From Subsaximicrobium wynnwilliamsii (lineage in GTDB: Bacteria; Bacteroidota; Bacteroidia; Flavobacteriales; Flavobacteriaceae), in contig NZ_VORM01000002.1 of assembly GCF_007997225.1 (NCBI RefSeq), positions 248,001 to 312,000 of the forward strand: DNA of 64,000 nt, read 5' to 3'. The position numbers and the translations under genes were made by a program. Below the pieces are notes generated by a model. That model worked only from the letters and a program-made list of their open reading frames with translations, ran no database searches and had not been told where the DNA came from. This document shows positions 37,233 to 44,489 of the stretch, in pieces (the stretch's first letter is position 1; each line of letters opens with the position of its first letter).

Positions 37233-37240
37233 CAAATGTA
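37233..37240 (-). promoter_or_regulatory. -7 promoter box for the porin gene
   Basis: TACATTTG on the minus strand fits TAnnTTTG, 19 bases before the porin ATG, and lies back to back with the prmA promoter. Confidence 0.6.
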
Positions 37241-37261
37241 CTAACTAATATGAATGATTAG

Positions 37262-37269
37262 TAAATTTG
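37262..37269 (+). promoter_or_regulatory. -7 promoter box for prmA
   Basis: TAAATTTG fits TAnnTTTG, 12 bases before the ATG at 37282. The TTG at 37267 lies inside the box and so is not the start. Confidence 0.6.
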
Positions 37270-37281
37270 AAAAAAAAAATC

Positions 37282-38115
37282 ATGGCAGAAGGATATATAG
37301 AATATCAGTTTAAAGTCGAACCCTTACAACCAGCAGTAGACATTCTAATCGCTGAATTGGGCGATGCAGGTTTTGAAAGTTTTGTAGAAACCGAAGCAGG
37401 TGTTTCCGCTTACATCCAAAAAAAGGAATGGCACGACGGTATCTTAGACGATACCCAGATTTTAAAGTCCGATGAATTTGAGATTTCCTACACTTCTGAA
37501 GCAATTGAACAAACCAACTGGAATGTAGAGTGGGAGAAGAACTTCAATGCTATAGTTGTCGATGATATGTGTTCTGTAAGAGCACCTTTCCACGAGAAGC
37601 CCAATACCAAGTACGATATAATCATTGAACCAAAGATGAGTTTTGGCACAGGACATCATGAAACAACGCACATGATGATTCAGCATATTTTGAAAGCAGA
37701 TCTTCAGGATAAATCGGTGTTAGACATGGGTTGTGGTACAGGAGTTTTAGCGATACTTGCCGAAATGAGGGGCGCCAAACCCATTGATGCCATTGATTAT
37801 GACAATTGGTGTTATCTCAACAGTCTCGAGAATGTGGAGCGTAACAATTGCGAACACATCACTGTGCTCGAAGGTGATGCGCAGCTGCTTTGTGGTAAAA
37901 ATTATGATGTTATTATTGCCAATATCAATAGAAATATCCTGCTTCAAGATCTTGCTGTTTATGCAAAGGCGTTAAATAGTGAAGGCTCGTTGTTTCTCAG
38001 CGGATTCTACAACGAGGATATCGCTAGTATTGAAGCCGAATGTGAGCGATTAGGCCTAAAGCGTTCAGCGACATTAGAACGTAATAAATGGGTGGCTTTA
38101 AAATTCAAGAACTAA
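37282..38115 (+). CDS. prmA: Ribosomal protein L11 methyltransferase
   Basis: This 277-residue cytosolic SAM-dependent enzyme trimethylates lysines of ribosomal protein L11. The SAM motif I is VLDMGCGTGVLAIL, preceded by MSFGTGHHETTHMM, a PrmA hallmark. The NINRNIL segment is the NPxY-like motif IV. Length and order match the family. It is followed closely by clpS on the same strand but with its own promoter between. Confidence 0.95.
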   Translation: MAEGYIEYQFKVEPLQPAVDILIAELGDAGFESFVETEAGVSAYIQKKEWHDGILDDTQILKSDEFEISYTSEAIEQTNWNVEWEKNFNAIVVDDMCSVRAPFHEKPNTKYDIIIEPKMSFGTGHHETTHMMIQHILKADLQDKSVLDMGCGTGVLAILAEMRGAKPIDAIDYDNWCYLNSLENVERNNCEHITVLEGDAQLLCGKNYDVIIANINRNILLQDLAVYAKALNSEGSLFLSGFYNEDIASIEAECERLGLKRSATLERNKWVALKFKN

Positions 38116-38163
38116 TAAATGTTAAGATATTGAGAAGCTTTAAAACCGTAAGCTTAAATTTTG

Positions 38164-38171
38164 TAATTTTG
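38164..38171 (+). promoter_or_regulatory. -7 promoter box for clpS
   Basis: TAATTTTG fits TAnnTTTG, 59 bases before the clpS ATG. Confidence 0.55.
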
Positions 38172-38230
38172 CTATGGGTACAAGAAATTTGCCTCTATTA
38201 TACTCAAATTTAAAGAAGTACGCATAAATT

Positions 38231-38506
38231 ATGAGCACCAAAGAAAAAATACAGGAAGAATCACAAGTTGATACTTTAGAACAGCATCTCAATGAGATTG
38301 TGTTGTTTAATGACGATGTCAATAGCTTTGATCATGTCATAGATACCTTGATGTATGTGTGCAACCACACGCCAGAACAGGCGGAGCAATGCTCAATCTT
38401 AGTGCACTACAAAGGCAAATGTACCGTTAAGACCGGTACATACGATGAGCTTGAACCTAAATGCTCCAAGCTTTTGGAAGCAGGTTTGAGTGCTGAAATT
38501 GTGTAA
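38231..38506 (+). CDS. clpS: ClpS adaptor for ClpAP-type protease
   Basis: This 91-residue cytosolic adaptor delivers N-end-rule substrates to the Clp ATPase. The core motif is LFNDDVNSFDHVIDTLM, with the substrate-pocket Asn-Asp, followed by YVCNHTPEQAEQCSILVHYKG (split as YVCNHTPEQAEQC and SILVHYKG) and the Gly-Lys-Cys strand. The N-terminal 20 residues are flexible, as in other ClpS. Confidence 0.95.
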   Translation: MSTKEKIQEESQVDTLEQHLNEIVLFNDDVNSFDHVIDTLMYVCNHTPEQAEQCSILVHYKGKCTVKTGTYDELEPKCSKLLEAGLSAEIV

Positions 38507-38526
38507 TTATTAGTTGATTGTTTTAA

Positions 38527-38652
38527 TCATTTTTGAATACGCTTTTCCAATTTCTCAACAACTATTAATTTTTCAATGAGTATTTTACTACTGAATTGTT
38601 CAGGAGATGAATCTAGATCTCCATGTTGAATAAGTAATTTTTTGCTAACCAT
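38527..38652 (-). CDS. Possible 41-residue protein, antitoxin-like helix
   Basis: The frame starts MVSKKLLIQHGD and ends with a charged amphipathic helix LIEKLIVVEKLEKRIQK, a pattern seen in small addiction-module antitoxins. There is no partner toxin, no promoter box and no conserved start context, so it may be a remnant or chance ORF. It lies in the otherwise empty gap between clpS and the MBL-rhodanese gene. Confidence 0.25.
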   Translation of the reverse strand: MVSKKLLIQHGDLDSSPEQFSSKILIEKLIVVEKLEKRIQK

Positions 38653-38776
38653 CTTCTAAATTTTTTAGCTGAACACAATTTTTATTGATTGGAAGTATCA
38701 AAAACAAGAAACGGTTCAGGATTATAAAATCTCGGAAGGTTTCGTGTTTTTGACTCTGCGTTGCTGCGATAAAAAA

Positions 38777-40183
38777 CTACAATGTAGACGGACAAATAAA
38801 TTCTGTAATTGGCAAATCGGTATGTTTAATCGCGCCAAATCCTCCAGCAACATCTACCAAATCATGATATCCTCTAGCCTTTAAGATAGAGGCGGCAATC
38901 ACACTTCTGTAACCACCAGCGCAGTGTATGTGGTAAGTTTTGTCTTTAGAGACTTCATTCATGTGGCTATTGATATAATCCAAGGCAAAATGCTGTGCAT
39001 CTTCCAAGTGCTTGCTTTTATATTCGCCATCTCTTCTAACGTCCAAGATGTTGAGATCTTCAGATTTAGCCAATTTGGCAAATGTTTCCGCAGAAATGGA
39101 TTTTAGTTTATCAATATCTCTGCCCGAAGCTTTCCAAGCATCCATGCCACCTTCCAAATAGCCCAAAGTATTGTCATAACCCACGCGTGATAGTCGCGTC
39201 ACGGCTTCTTCGCTTTGACCTTCTGGCGCAATCAATAAGATGGGTTGCTTGATATCGGTTATCAAAGCGCCAACCCAAGGGGCGAATTGCCCGTTGAGAC
39301 CTATGAAAATGGAATTAGGGATGTGGGCTTCAATGAAATCTGCTTGGTTACGCACATCCAAAACCAGGGCGTCTTGATTATTGGCAATCGTTTCAAATGC
39401 TTCAGGCGATAACGGAATGTTTCCGGTCTTTAACACAGTTTCAAAATTATCGTATCCAGACTTATTAAGCATGGCGTTTTTGGCGAAATATTGTGGGGGT
39501 GGTGCGATACCGTCCAATACTTCTGCAACAAATTCAGCCTTGGTCATATCTTTCCGTAGGGCATAGTTGGTTTTTTTCTCATGGCCTATGCTTCCCACCG
39601 TTTCTTTGCTCAAGTTTTTTCCGCAGGCCGATCCAGCGCCGTGTGCAGGATATACAATAACCTCATTGGCGAGTGGCATTATTTTATTCCGAAGGGAATC
39701 ATAGAGCATGCCTGCAAGGTCTTCCTTGGTTAAATCGGACTTAATTGCCAAATCAGGACGTCCAACATCGCCAAGAAACAAGGTGTCTCCAGAAAATAGG
39801 GCGTGATCTTTCCCCTGCGCATCAATGAGCAAATAGCTTGTGGATTCAAGCGTGTGCCCGGGTGTATGTAAGGCTTTGATGATGATGTTTCCCAGTTTGA
39901 ATTCCTCATTATCTGCTGCTGAATGGATGTCGTAACTCGTTTTAGCTCCCGGGCCAAAAACGATGGTAGCGCCGGTCTTGTTTGCCAAATCAATATGGCC
40001 AGAAACAAAATCGGCATGGAAATGCGTCTCAAAAATATATTTGATTTTTGAACCACTAGCTTGGGCTTTATCAATATATTGTTGCGTCTCTCTCATGGGG
40101 TCAATGATGGCCACTTCGCCTTGGGATTCGATATAATAAGCGCCTTGTGCCAGGCAGCCTGTATAAATTTGTTCAATGTTCAT
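38777..40183 (-). CDS. MBL-fold hydrolase with two rhodanese domains (persulfide dioxygenase-like)
   Basis: This 468-residue cytosolic protein starts with a glyoxalase-II/ETHE1-type MBL domain (metal motif ETHFHADFVSGH at about 52-63, HTPGHTLEST, FSGDTLFLGDVGRPDL, VYPAHGAGSACGK). Two rhodanese domains follow (about 265-355 and 370-465). The second has an active-site loop IHCAGGYRS with Cys. The first reads LIAPEGQSEEA at the same place and lacks Cys, so it is probably inactive. Such proteins oxidise glutathione or bacillithiol persulfide to sulfite and move sulfane sulfur. Neighbours are TauE (sulfite export) and YeeE transporters. Confidence 0.9.
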   Translation of the reverse strand: MNIEQIYTGCLAQGAYYIESQGEVAIIDPMRETQQYIDKAQASGSKIKYIFETHFHADFVSGHIDLANKTGATIVFGPGAKTSYDIHSAADNEEFKLGNIIIKALHTPGHTLESTSYLLIDAQGKDHALFSGDTLFLGDVGRPDLAIKSDLTKEDLAGMLYDSLRNKIMPLANEVIVYPAHGAGSACGKNLSKETVGSIGHEKKTNYALRKDMTKAEFVAEVLDGIAPPPQYFAKNAMLNKSGYDNFETVLKTGNIPLSPEAFETIANNQDALVLDVRNQADFIEAHIPNSIFIGLNGQFAPWVGALITDIKQPILLIAPEGQSEEAVTRLSRVGYDNTLGYLEGGMDAWKASGRDIDKLKSISAETFAKLAKSEDLNILDVRRDGEYKSKHLEDAQHFALDYINSHMNEVSKDKTYHIHCAGGYRSVIAASILKARGYHDLVDVAGGFGAIKHTDLPITEFICPSTL

Positions 40184-40239
40184 AAACTGAAAGATTTAGG
40201 TTGTAACTAAAAGAAATTTGGTACTTATTTTGTTTCCTT

Positions 40240-40247
40240 CAAAGATA
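40240..40247 (-). promoter_or_regulatory. -7 promoter box for the MBL-rhodanese gene
   Basis: TATCTTTG on the minus strand fits TAnnTTTG, about 57 bases before the start, so the gene can be transcribed apart from TauE. Confidence 0.55.
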
Positions 40248-40287
40248 GGGTACCGTTGAAGTCCACTTTGTGACTTTTGTCACTGTA

Positions 40288-41085
40288 CTAAAATAGTTCC
40301 CGGTATAGGATCGCTATGGCCACTAAAAGTGTAAACCATCCAAAACCGCGTTTTAATTTTTCGGCACTAATATATTTTGAAACATAAACACCAACAATAA
40401 TCCCCAGGATGGAAATGCCTGAAAAGATGAGTAAAAATGGCCATTCAATGCTTCTGCTTTGAAGGTCGCCCGTGAAACCAATGAGTGAATTGAGCGCGAT
40501 GATGAATAAAGAACTGCCAATTGCGGTTTTCATGGGCATTTTGGCCAAGAGTACCAAAGCTGGTATGATTAGGAAACCTCCGCCAGCACCAACGACCCCT
40601 GTAAGTAGACCAACACAAATACCAATCAAAATTAGAAATGGGATATGGATGCTTTCGGCTTTTTCTTTAGACTCTAAATCCTCATGTGATTGAATCATCG
40701 AGAGAGAAGCCAAAAACATGATGACCCCAAAAAAGGCCATAATGAAAAGGTCTTTCGTGATGATTAGGTTGTCGGTTTGGAATAGAATATCTGGAATGGC
40801 GGGCACCAGATACCTCCTCGTAAAATATACCACTGTAAAGGCCGGTATTGCAAATATGATGGCTGTTTTAAAATCGATGAGTTGTTTCCGGTAATTTTGA
40901 AAAGCGCCAATAGAAGAGGTAGTACCCACCACAAAGAGTGAATAGGCAGTGGCTGTAACTGGATTTACACCAACTAAATACACGAGTACTGGGACCGTAA
41001 TGATTGAGCCGCCACCACCAGTGAGTCCTAAGACAAGTCCCACAGCAAAGGCGCCAACATATCCTAAAATAGTATATAGTTCCAT
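40288..41085 (-). CDS. TauE/SafE family sulfite/anion exporter
   Basis: This inner-membrane protein of 265 residues has about eight helices in two inverted halves, each with the family glycine motif: VLGLTGGGGSIITVP in the first half and GVVGAGGGFLIIPALV in the second. TauE/SafE proteins move sulfite, sulfoacetate or similar anions out of the cell. The position upstream of the persulfide dioxygenase-like gene suggests export of sulfite made by that enzyme. I use ATG at 41085 rather than the in-frame TTG at 41109, because MELYTILGYVGAF is the usual N-end. Confidence 0.88.
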   Translation of the reverse strand: MELYTILGYVGAFAVGLVLGLTGGGGSIITVPVLVYLVGVNPVTATAYSLFVVGTTSSIGAFQNYRKQLIDFKTAIIFAIPAFTVVYFTRRYLVPAIPDILFQTDNLIITKDLFIMAFFGVIMFLASLSMIQSHEDLESKEKAESIHIPFLILIGICVGLLTGVVGAGGGFLIIPALVLLAKMPMKTAIGSSLFIIALNSLIGFTGDLQSRSIEWPFLLIFSGISILGIIVGVYVSKYISAEKLKRGFGWFTLLVAIAILYRELF

Positions 41086-41150
41086 TATTTCATTTTTGGT
41101 AAAAGACAATTTAACATTATTTCGGCCATACTACTTGGAGTTTAGTCTTC

Positions 41151-41237
41151 AATCCCTCCTGAGGGTATTCCCCGAGGCTTGCCTCGAAATACAAAGAAAT
41201 CTTTCAATTCATACCTTGAAGGCTTGCCCCGAGGTCA
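41151..41237 (-). repeat. Dispersed repeat family, copy C (inverted)
   Basis: Read on the minus strand it shows CCTCGGGGCAAGCCT, GAATTGAAAGAT, TTTGTATTTCGAGG, CAAGCCTCGGGG and AGGAGGGATTG, matching copies A and B. It separates the TauE gene from the YeeE pair. Confidence 0.85.
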
Positions 41238-41275
41238 TTGCTTTATTTTTATGGTATTTACTCCCGAGAGGTAGC

Positions 41276-41695
41276 TCAATGAGGCAATTTAGGCTTAAGT
41301 ACTCCATACACATAAGTGCCTAAAATAGCAGCCGCAATTACAATGAGCATTGAGAATACACCAGTGCCGACAAGGATGTACATGGGGCCAGGACAAGCAC
41401 CAGATAAGGCCCATCCCAATCCAAAAATACTGCCACCAACCAAATAATTGGTAATGCCGCTTTCCTTGGCAGGAACCTGCATTTGTGCGCCCTTGATATT
41501 CTTGAACTGAAATTTCTTGGAAATCAAGAGTAATAAAATTCCAGTAAGCACTGCAGTGCCTATGATGCCATACATGTGGAAGGATTCAAATTTGAACATT
41601 TCATAAATGCGGTACCAAGAGACTGCTTCCGATTTAACGAGTACTATTCCGAAGATAATTCCAACGAGTAAAAATTTCAAACTTTTCATAGTCAA
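41276..41695 (-). CDS. YeeE/YedE family (DUF6691) half-transporter, second subunit
   Basis: This 139-residue membrane protein has four helices and the YeeE signature FGLGWALSGACPGPMYILVG with the conserved Cys. The YeeE/YedE family imports thiosulfate or related sulfur ions through cysteine-lined pores. Here the usual pseudo-duplicated protein is split in two genes. The start overlaps the stop of the 186-residue partner by 4 bases, so the pair is translationally coupled. Confidence 0.88.
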   Translation of the reverse strand: MTMKSLKFLLVGIIFGIVLVKSEAVSWYRIYEMFKFESFHMYGIIGTAVLTGILLLLISKKFQFKNIKGAQMQVPAKESGITNYLVGGSIFGLGWALSGACPGPMYILVGTGVFSMLIVIAAAILGTYVYGVLKPKLPH

Positions 41696-42252
41696 CTAAA
41701 AATTAAAGGAAACAGTAAATGAATCATGACCAAACCTCCCAAAAAGAAACCAACCACTGCGATGAGCGAAGGCAATTGCAAATTACTCAAGCCAGTAATG
41801 GCGTGCCCTGAGGTGCAGCCGCCGGCATAACGGGTGCCAAAACCAACTAGGAATCCACCAACAATCAAAATAGCTAAACCCTTAAAGCTCAATAAGGCGT
41901 CCCAACTATAGAGCTCTGGCGGTAGGAGGGCGTCTCCTGCATTTTTAAAACCAAGTTGGGACAAGTCGCTTACCGTTTTGGGATTGAGATCGATTGCGAC
42001 TGGTGCCGATAACAAAAAATGTGCGATAAAGCCACCAATAACGGCTCCAAGCACTACAATGAGGTTCCAACGCTGGGCTTTCCAGTCAAAATCGAAAAAT
42101 TCAGTCTTTTTTCCAGCACCCCCAATGGCACAAAAGGTGCGAAGGTTGGACGACATGCCAAAGGTTTTCCCAAAATAGATGAGCGTGAACATGACGATGG
42201 CAATCAAGGGACCAGAGATATACCAAGGCCAAGGTTGAATTAGGTATTCCAT
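41692..42252 (-). CDS. YeeE/YedE family half-transporter, first subunit
   Basis: This 186-residue membrane protein has about five helices and the YeeE motif [20 protein letters not shown] with a conserved Cys. Together with the 139-residue protein it should form one sulfur-anion transporter (PmpA/PmpB-like arrangement). It lies between the Crp/Fnr regulator gene and its partner, all on the minus strand. Confidence 0.88.
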   Translation of the reverse strand: MEYLIQPWPWYISGPLIAIVMFTLIYFGKTFGMSSNLRTFCAIGGAGKKTEFFDFDWKAQRWNLIVVLGAVIGGFIAHFLLSAPVAIDLNPKTVSDLSQLGFKNAGDALLPPELYSWDALLSFKGLAILIVGGFLVGFGTRYAGGCTSGHAITGLSNLQLPSLIAVVGFFLGGLVMIHLLFPLIFS

Positions 42253-42314
42253 ATAAGTGATGTATTGAATGATGCGATTAAATATAAAATAAGTTTTTGC
42301 GAAATAAAAGCGCT

Positions 42315-42950
42315 CTAGAATTCCAAAACCTCAATTTTGTTACGACTGAGTTTGAGGATGTGATCGTTTTCCAGTTTTTTGAGAAGTCTTGAAACCACAA
42401 CGCGCGAGGTGTTGAGGTCTTCAGCGATATTTTGATGGGTTTTGCTAATGATGGTGTTGGCATTTAATTTAACCTGATTGGTTAAATACTTTAATAGGCG
42501 TTCATCCATCTTCATAAATGCGAGGGTATCTATGGTTTCGAGCATCTCGTCAAAGCGGGTTTGATAAGATTGTAGTATGAAATTGCGCCAGGTTTCGTTG
42601 GTATTGAACCACTGGCTCATTTTGTCGTTCGGAATCATGATGACCTTGGTATCTTTGTCGGCAATTGCCCTAATCCGGCTTTTAGATTTTGCCACGCAGC
42701 AAGTAAGTGACATAGAACAGGTATCGCCAGACTCTAAAACATAGAGCAACAGCTCATTGCCATTATCGTCCTCTTGCAGCACATTTATATTGCCATCTAA
42801 CAGTAAAGGCACATGCGTAAGAGTTTGACCAATGTCTATAATGATTTCATCTTTTTTAAATTCCCTTACTTGGCCTTCTGATGCTATGTTTTTCAATAAG
42901 TCATCGTCAAACTGATATTGGAAAGGATTGAGTACGTTTAGTGGTATCAT
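42315..42950 (-). CDS. Crp/Fnr-family regulator with cysteine cluster
   Basis: This 211-residue cytosolic regulator has a cyclic-nucleotide-binding-type beta barrel (IDIGQTLTHVPLLLDG, LLLYVLESGDTCSMSLTCC) and a C-terminal winged helix (HQNIAEDLNTSRVVVSRLLK). The barrel carries three closely spaced Cys in TCSMSLTCC at the position where cAMP-binding members have the ligand loop, so it is unlikely to bind cAMP. Gene order suggests it controls the sulfur genes that follow. The start at 42950 is placed by homology. A longer in-frame extension to 43028 runs across the promoter. Confidence 0.88.
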   Translation of the reverse strand: MIPLNVLNPFQYQFDDDLLKNIASEGQVREFKKDEIIIDIGQTLTHVPLLLDGNINVLQEDDNGNELLLYVLESGDTCSMSLTCCVAKSKSRIRAIADKDTKVIMIPNDKMSQWFNTNETWRNFILQSYQTRFDEMLETIDTLAFMKMDERLLKYLTNQVKLNANTIISKTHQNIAEDLNTSRVVVSRLLKKLENDHILKLSRNKIEVLEF

Positions 42951-42954
42951 AAGC

Positions 42955-42962
42955 CAAAAATA
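42955..42962 (-). promoter_or_regulatory. -7 promoter box for the Crp/Fnr gene, next to its start
   Basis: TATTTTTG on the minus strand fits TAnnTTTG and ends 4 bases before the ATG at 42950, predicting a leaderless mRNA. Confidence 0.5.
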
Positions 42963-42988
42963 AACATTTAGAAATTTGAAATAAATAG

Positions 42989-43021
42989 TTTGGTATATTT
43001 TTAATAAATGCTTTATATTTG
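42989..43021 (+). promoter_or_regulatory. Promoter of tRNA-Arg
   Basis: TTTG (42989-42992) and TATATTTG (43014-43021) are 21 bases apart, matching the full Bacteroidota -33/-7 layout. Transcription would begin about 75 bases before the tRNA. Confidence 0.6.
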
Positions 43022-43103
43022 CACCCACTTAAAAAAGCTTAGCGCAAGTATAATTGTTAAGATTTTTAAAGGGAACTGGAAGGTTTTAAAACATTCAAAA
43101 ATC

Positions 43104-43177
43104 GGCCTCGTGGCGCAACTGAATAGCGCACTTGATTACGGCTCAAGAGGTTACTGGTTTGAATCCAGTCGAGGTCA
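43104..43177 (+). tRNA. tRNA-Arg (anticodon ACG)
   Basis: A full cloverleaf is visible: acceptor arms GGCCTCG / CGAGGTC (one G-T pair), D stem GCGC/GCGC, anticodon stem CTTGA/TCAAG with loop TTACGGC (ACG at positions 34-36), T stem ACTGG/CCAGT around TTTGAAT, discriminator A. CCA is not encoded. Its 3' part is repeated at 43375 and at 48826, marking it as the attachment site of integrated elements. Confidence 0.95.
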
Positions 43178-43251
43178 CGAATAAATCATACAATAAGAAA
43201 AAACGCCAAGTTTACTTGAGCGTTTTTTTGTTTGTATGATTTTCAAAGCGG
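43131..43251 (+). repeat. Left copy of 121-bp perfect direct repeat (attL-type)
   Basis: From the anticodon stem of the tRNA (CTTGATTACGG) through its 3' end and the terminator, these 121 bases are identical to 48826-48946. The intact tRNA is the left copy. Confidence 0.9.
43202..43229 (+). terminator. Terminator of tRNA-Arg
   Basis: AACGCCAAG and CTTGAGCGTT pair around TTTA with one bulge, followed by a T-run. Confidence 0.75.
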
Positions 43252-43379
43252 AGCTTTGCTGGAACACCGCAGGTAATCCTGGAGTTTTCAATTGCTACAA
43301 TGAATCTAATCTAGCTTGAGCGTTTTTTTGTTTGTATGATTTTCAAAGCGGAGCTTTGCTGGAATACCGCAGGTAATCC
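43215..43379. repeat. 100-bp satellite repeat, array 1
   Basis: One full 100-bp unit (43215-43314) and 65 bases of a second. Each unit begins CTTGAGCGTTTTTTTG and contains the hairpin CAAAGCGGAGCTTTG and the words ACCGCAGGTAATCCTGGAG and CTACAATGAATCTAAT. Further arrays are at 48910 and 60491. Confidence 0.9.
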
Positions 43380-43391
43380 AGTCGAGGTCAC
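43375..43391 (+). other. Second 17-bp fragment of the tRNA 3' end
   Basis: AATCCAGTCGAGGTCAC, identical to 43162-43178 of the tRNA locus, is fused to the cut end of array 1. The junction shares the word AATCC between repeat and tRNA. It probably marks another integration or recombination event. Confidence 0.75.
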
Positions 43392-43401
43392 TGGTGTTTA
43401 T

Positions 43402-43431
43402 AAGGGTTTCAAGAAATTGAGACCCTTTTTT
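43402..43431 (+). terminator. Terminator-like hairpin at left edge of island 1
   Basis: AAGGGTTTC and GAGACCCTT pair with one mismatch and run into T6. It follows the 17-bp tRNA fragment at the usual distance for a tRNA terminator. Confidence 0.6.
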
Positions 43432-43850
43432 GTTTTCTATATTCACACTATATTCATACTATTTTAAAATTAAGGCTGTTCACACTACTCCTATATTCCA
43501 GCTTTTCCAACTTCCAGTCCATCGACTGAAAAATAATTATTTGTTTTAGGACTACACTTACTACATCTTTTTGAGAGCTGGTAAAAGAATAAGCATATTA
43601 TGTACTCATAAACGGCTCATTAATCTTTTTGAAATAAATTTCAATAGTTAATTATATCCGATCAAGAAAATATAGACTTGATTTTGATGTTACGTAATTA
43701 AATAACATCTTCCGATAAGTGCGAGTCTATCATATGACAAAAAAACACTACGAATTAATGTGTAATTCAAAGCAAAAAAAATGAGAAGTACTTATATCCA
43801 AATGGCTACTATTAATGCTATAAATATAGTTTTTAGTAAAACTTAGTAGT

Positions 43851-43935
43851 TATATGCAATAACATATAGTATTTATAATTTTAAATGAATTGTATGTTAT
43901 TGCATATAATTATGTATTTTTGTGTATAATTATAC
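43851..43935 (+). promoter_or_regulatory. hipB promoter with candidate operators
   Basis: A -7 box TATTTTTG (43915-43922) is framed by operator-like symmetry. Two 16-bp arms (TATATGCAATAACATA at 43851-43866 and its exact reverse complement at 43893-43908) are followed by a perfect 12-bp palindrome GTATAATTATAC (43924-43935) at the expected transcription start. Autorepression by the HipB-like protein is the likely reading. The 420 bases between 43432 and 43850 show no gene. Confidence 0.6.
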
Positions 43936-43948
43936 GTAAATACATATA

Positions 43949-44170
43949 ATGGAAGAGTTGGCAGATTTTGTGAAAACACGGCGGAAAGAAGTTAATCTTA
44001 CTCAAGAGGAGTTTGCTGATAGGGCAGGAGTGGCATTAACCGTGGTCCGAAAAATAGAACAGAACAAAACAAATTTGAATCTTGATAAGGTTAATCAAGT
44101 TTTAAAGATGTTTGGGCATAAACTGGTGCCTATAAGTTTGAAAAATATAAAAGAAGATGAGACAAGCTAA
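43949..44170 (+). CDS. hipB: HipB-like antitoxin/repressor
   Basis: This 73-residue DNA-binding protein is one XRE-type helix-turn-helix domain (EVNLTQEEFADRAGVALTVV then RKIEQNKTNLNLDKVNQVL) followed by a short FGHKLVPI tail, the usual HipB end. It should bind the palindromes upstream and act as repressor. It overlaps the next gene by 14 bases, so it is the first gene of a coupled three-gene operon. Confidence 0.85.
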   Translation: MEELADFVKTRRKEVNLTQEEFADRAGVALTVVRKIEQNKTNLNLDKVNQVLKMFGHKLVPISLKNIKEDETS

Positions 44171-44489
44171 GATCTTATATGATAATGTTATTTGTGGATT
44201 ATTGACAGAAACGGATGATGGAGAATTCACATTTAAGTATGAGGATGCTTATGTCAATCATTATCCCAGTCAATTCATAACGTTTACTATGCCTGTAAGA
44301 AATAAAGAATATAAGGAAAAACGACTATTTCCATTCTTTGAAGGTTTAATACCTGAAGGATGGCTGTTAGACATCGCTTCAAAAAATTGGAAGATTAATA
44401 CCAACGACCGAATGGGGCTGTTATTGGCCTGTTGTCAAAATTGCATAGGTGCTGTAAGTGTTCAACCAATACAGATGAAAGATGAGTAA
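44157..44489 (+). CDS. HipS-like protein (stand-alone HipA N-subdomain 1)
   Basis: This 110-residue protein equals the first N-terminal subdomain of HipA as a separate protein. The pattern is YDNVICGLLTETDDGEFTFKY, split as YDNVICGLL and DGEFTFKYEDAY, with the conserved FFEGLIPEGWLLD segment and a final GAVSVQPI strand. In HipBST modules the small HipS protein, not HipB, neutralises the kinase. It overlaps hipB by 14 and the kinase gene by 8 bases. Confidence 0.8.
   Translation: MRQAKILYDNVICGLLTETDDGEFTFKYEDAYVNHYPSQFITFTMPVRNKEYKEKRLFPFFEGLIPEGWLLDIASKNWKINTNDRMGLLLACCQNCIGAVSVQPIQMKDE

Noticed and set aside
40949-41323. Plus-strand open frame of 124 codons
   Set aside because: Runs antisense through the TauE gene start, repeat copy C and the end of a YeeE gene.
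43215-43379. Satellite array considered as a CRISPR array
   Set aside because: The period is an exact 100 bases with the whole unit conserved. There are no variable spacers and no cas genes.
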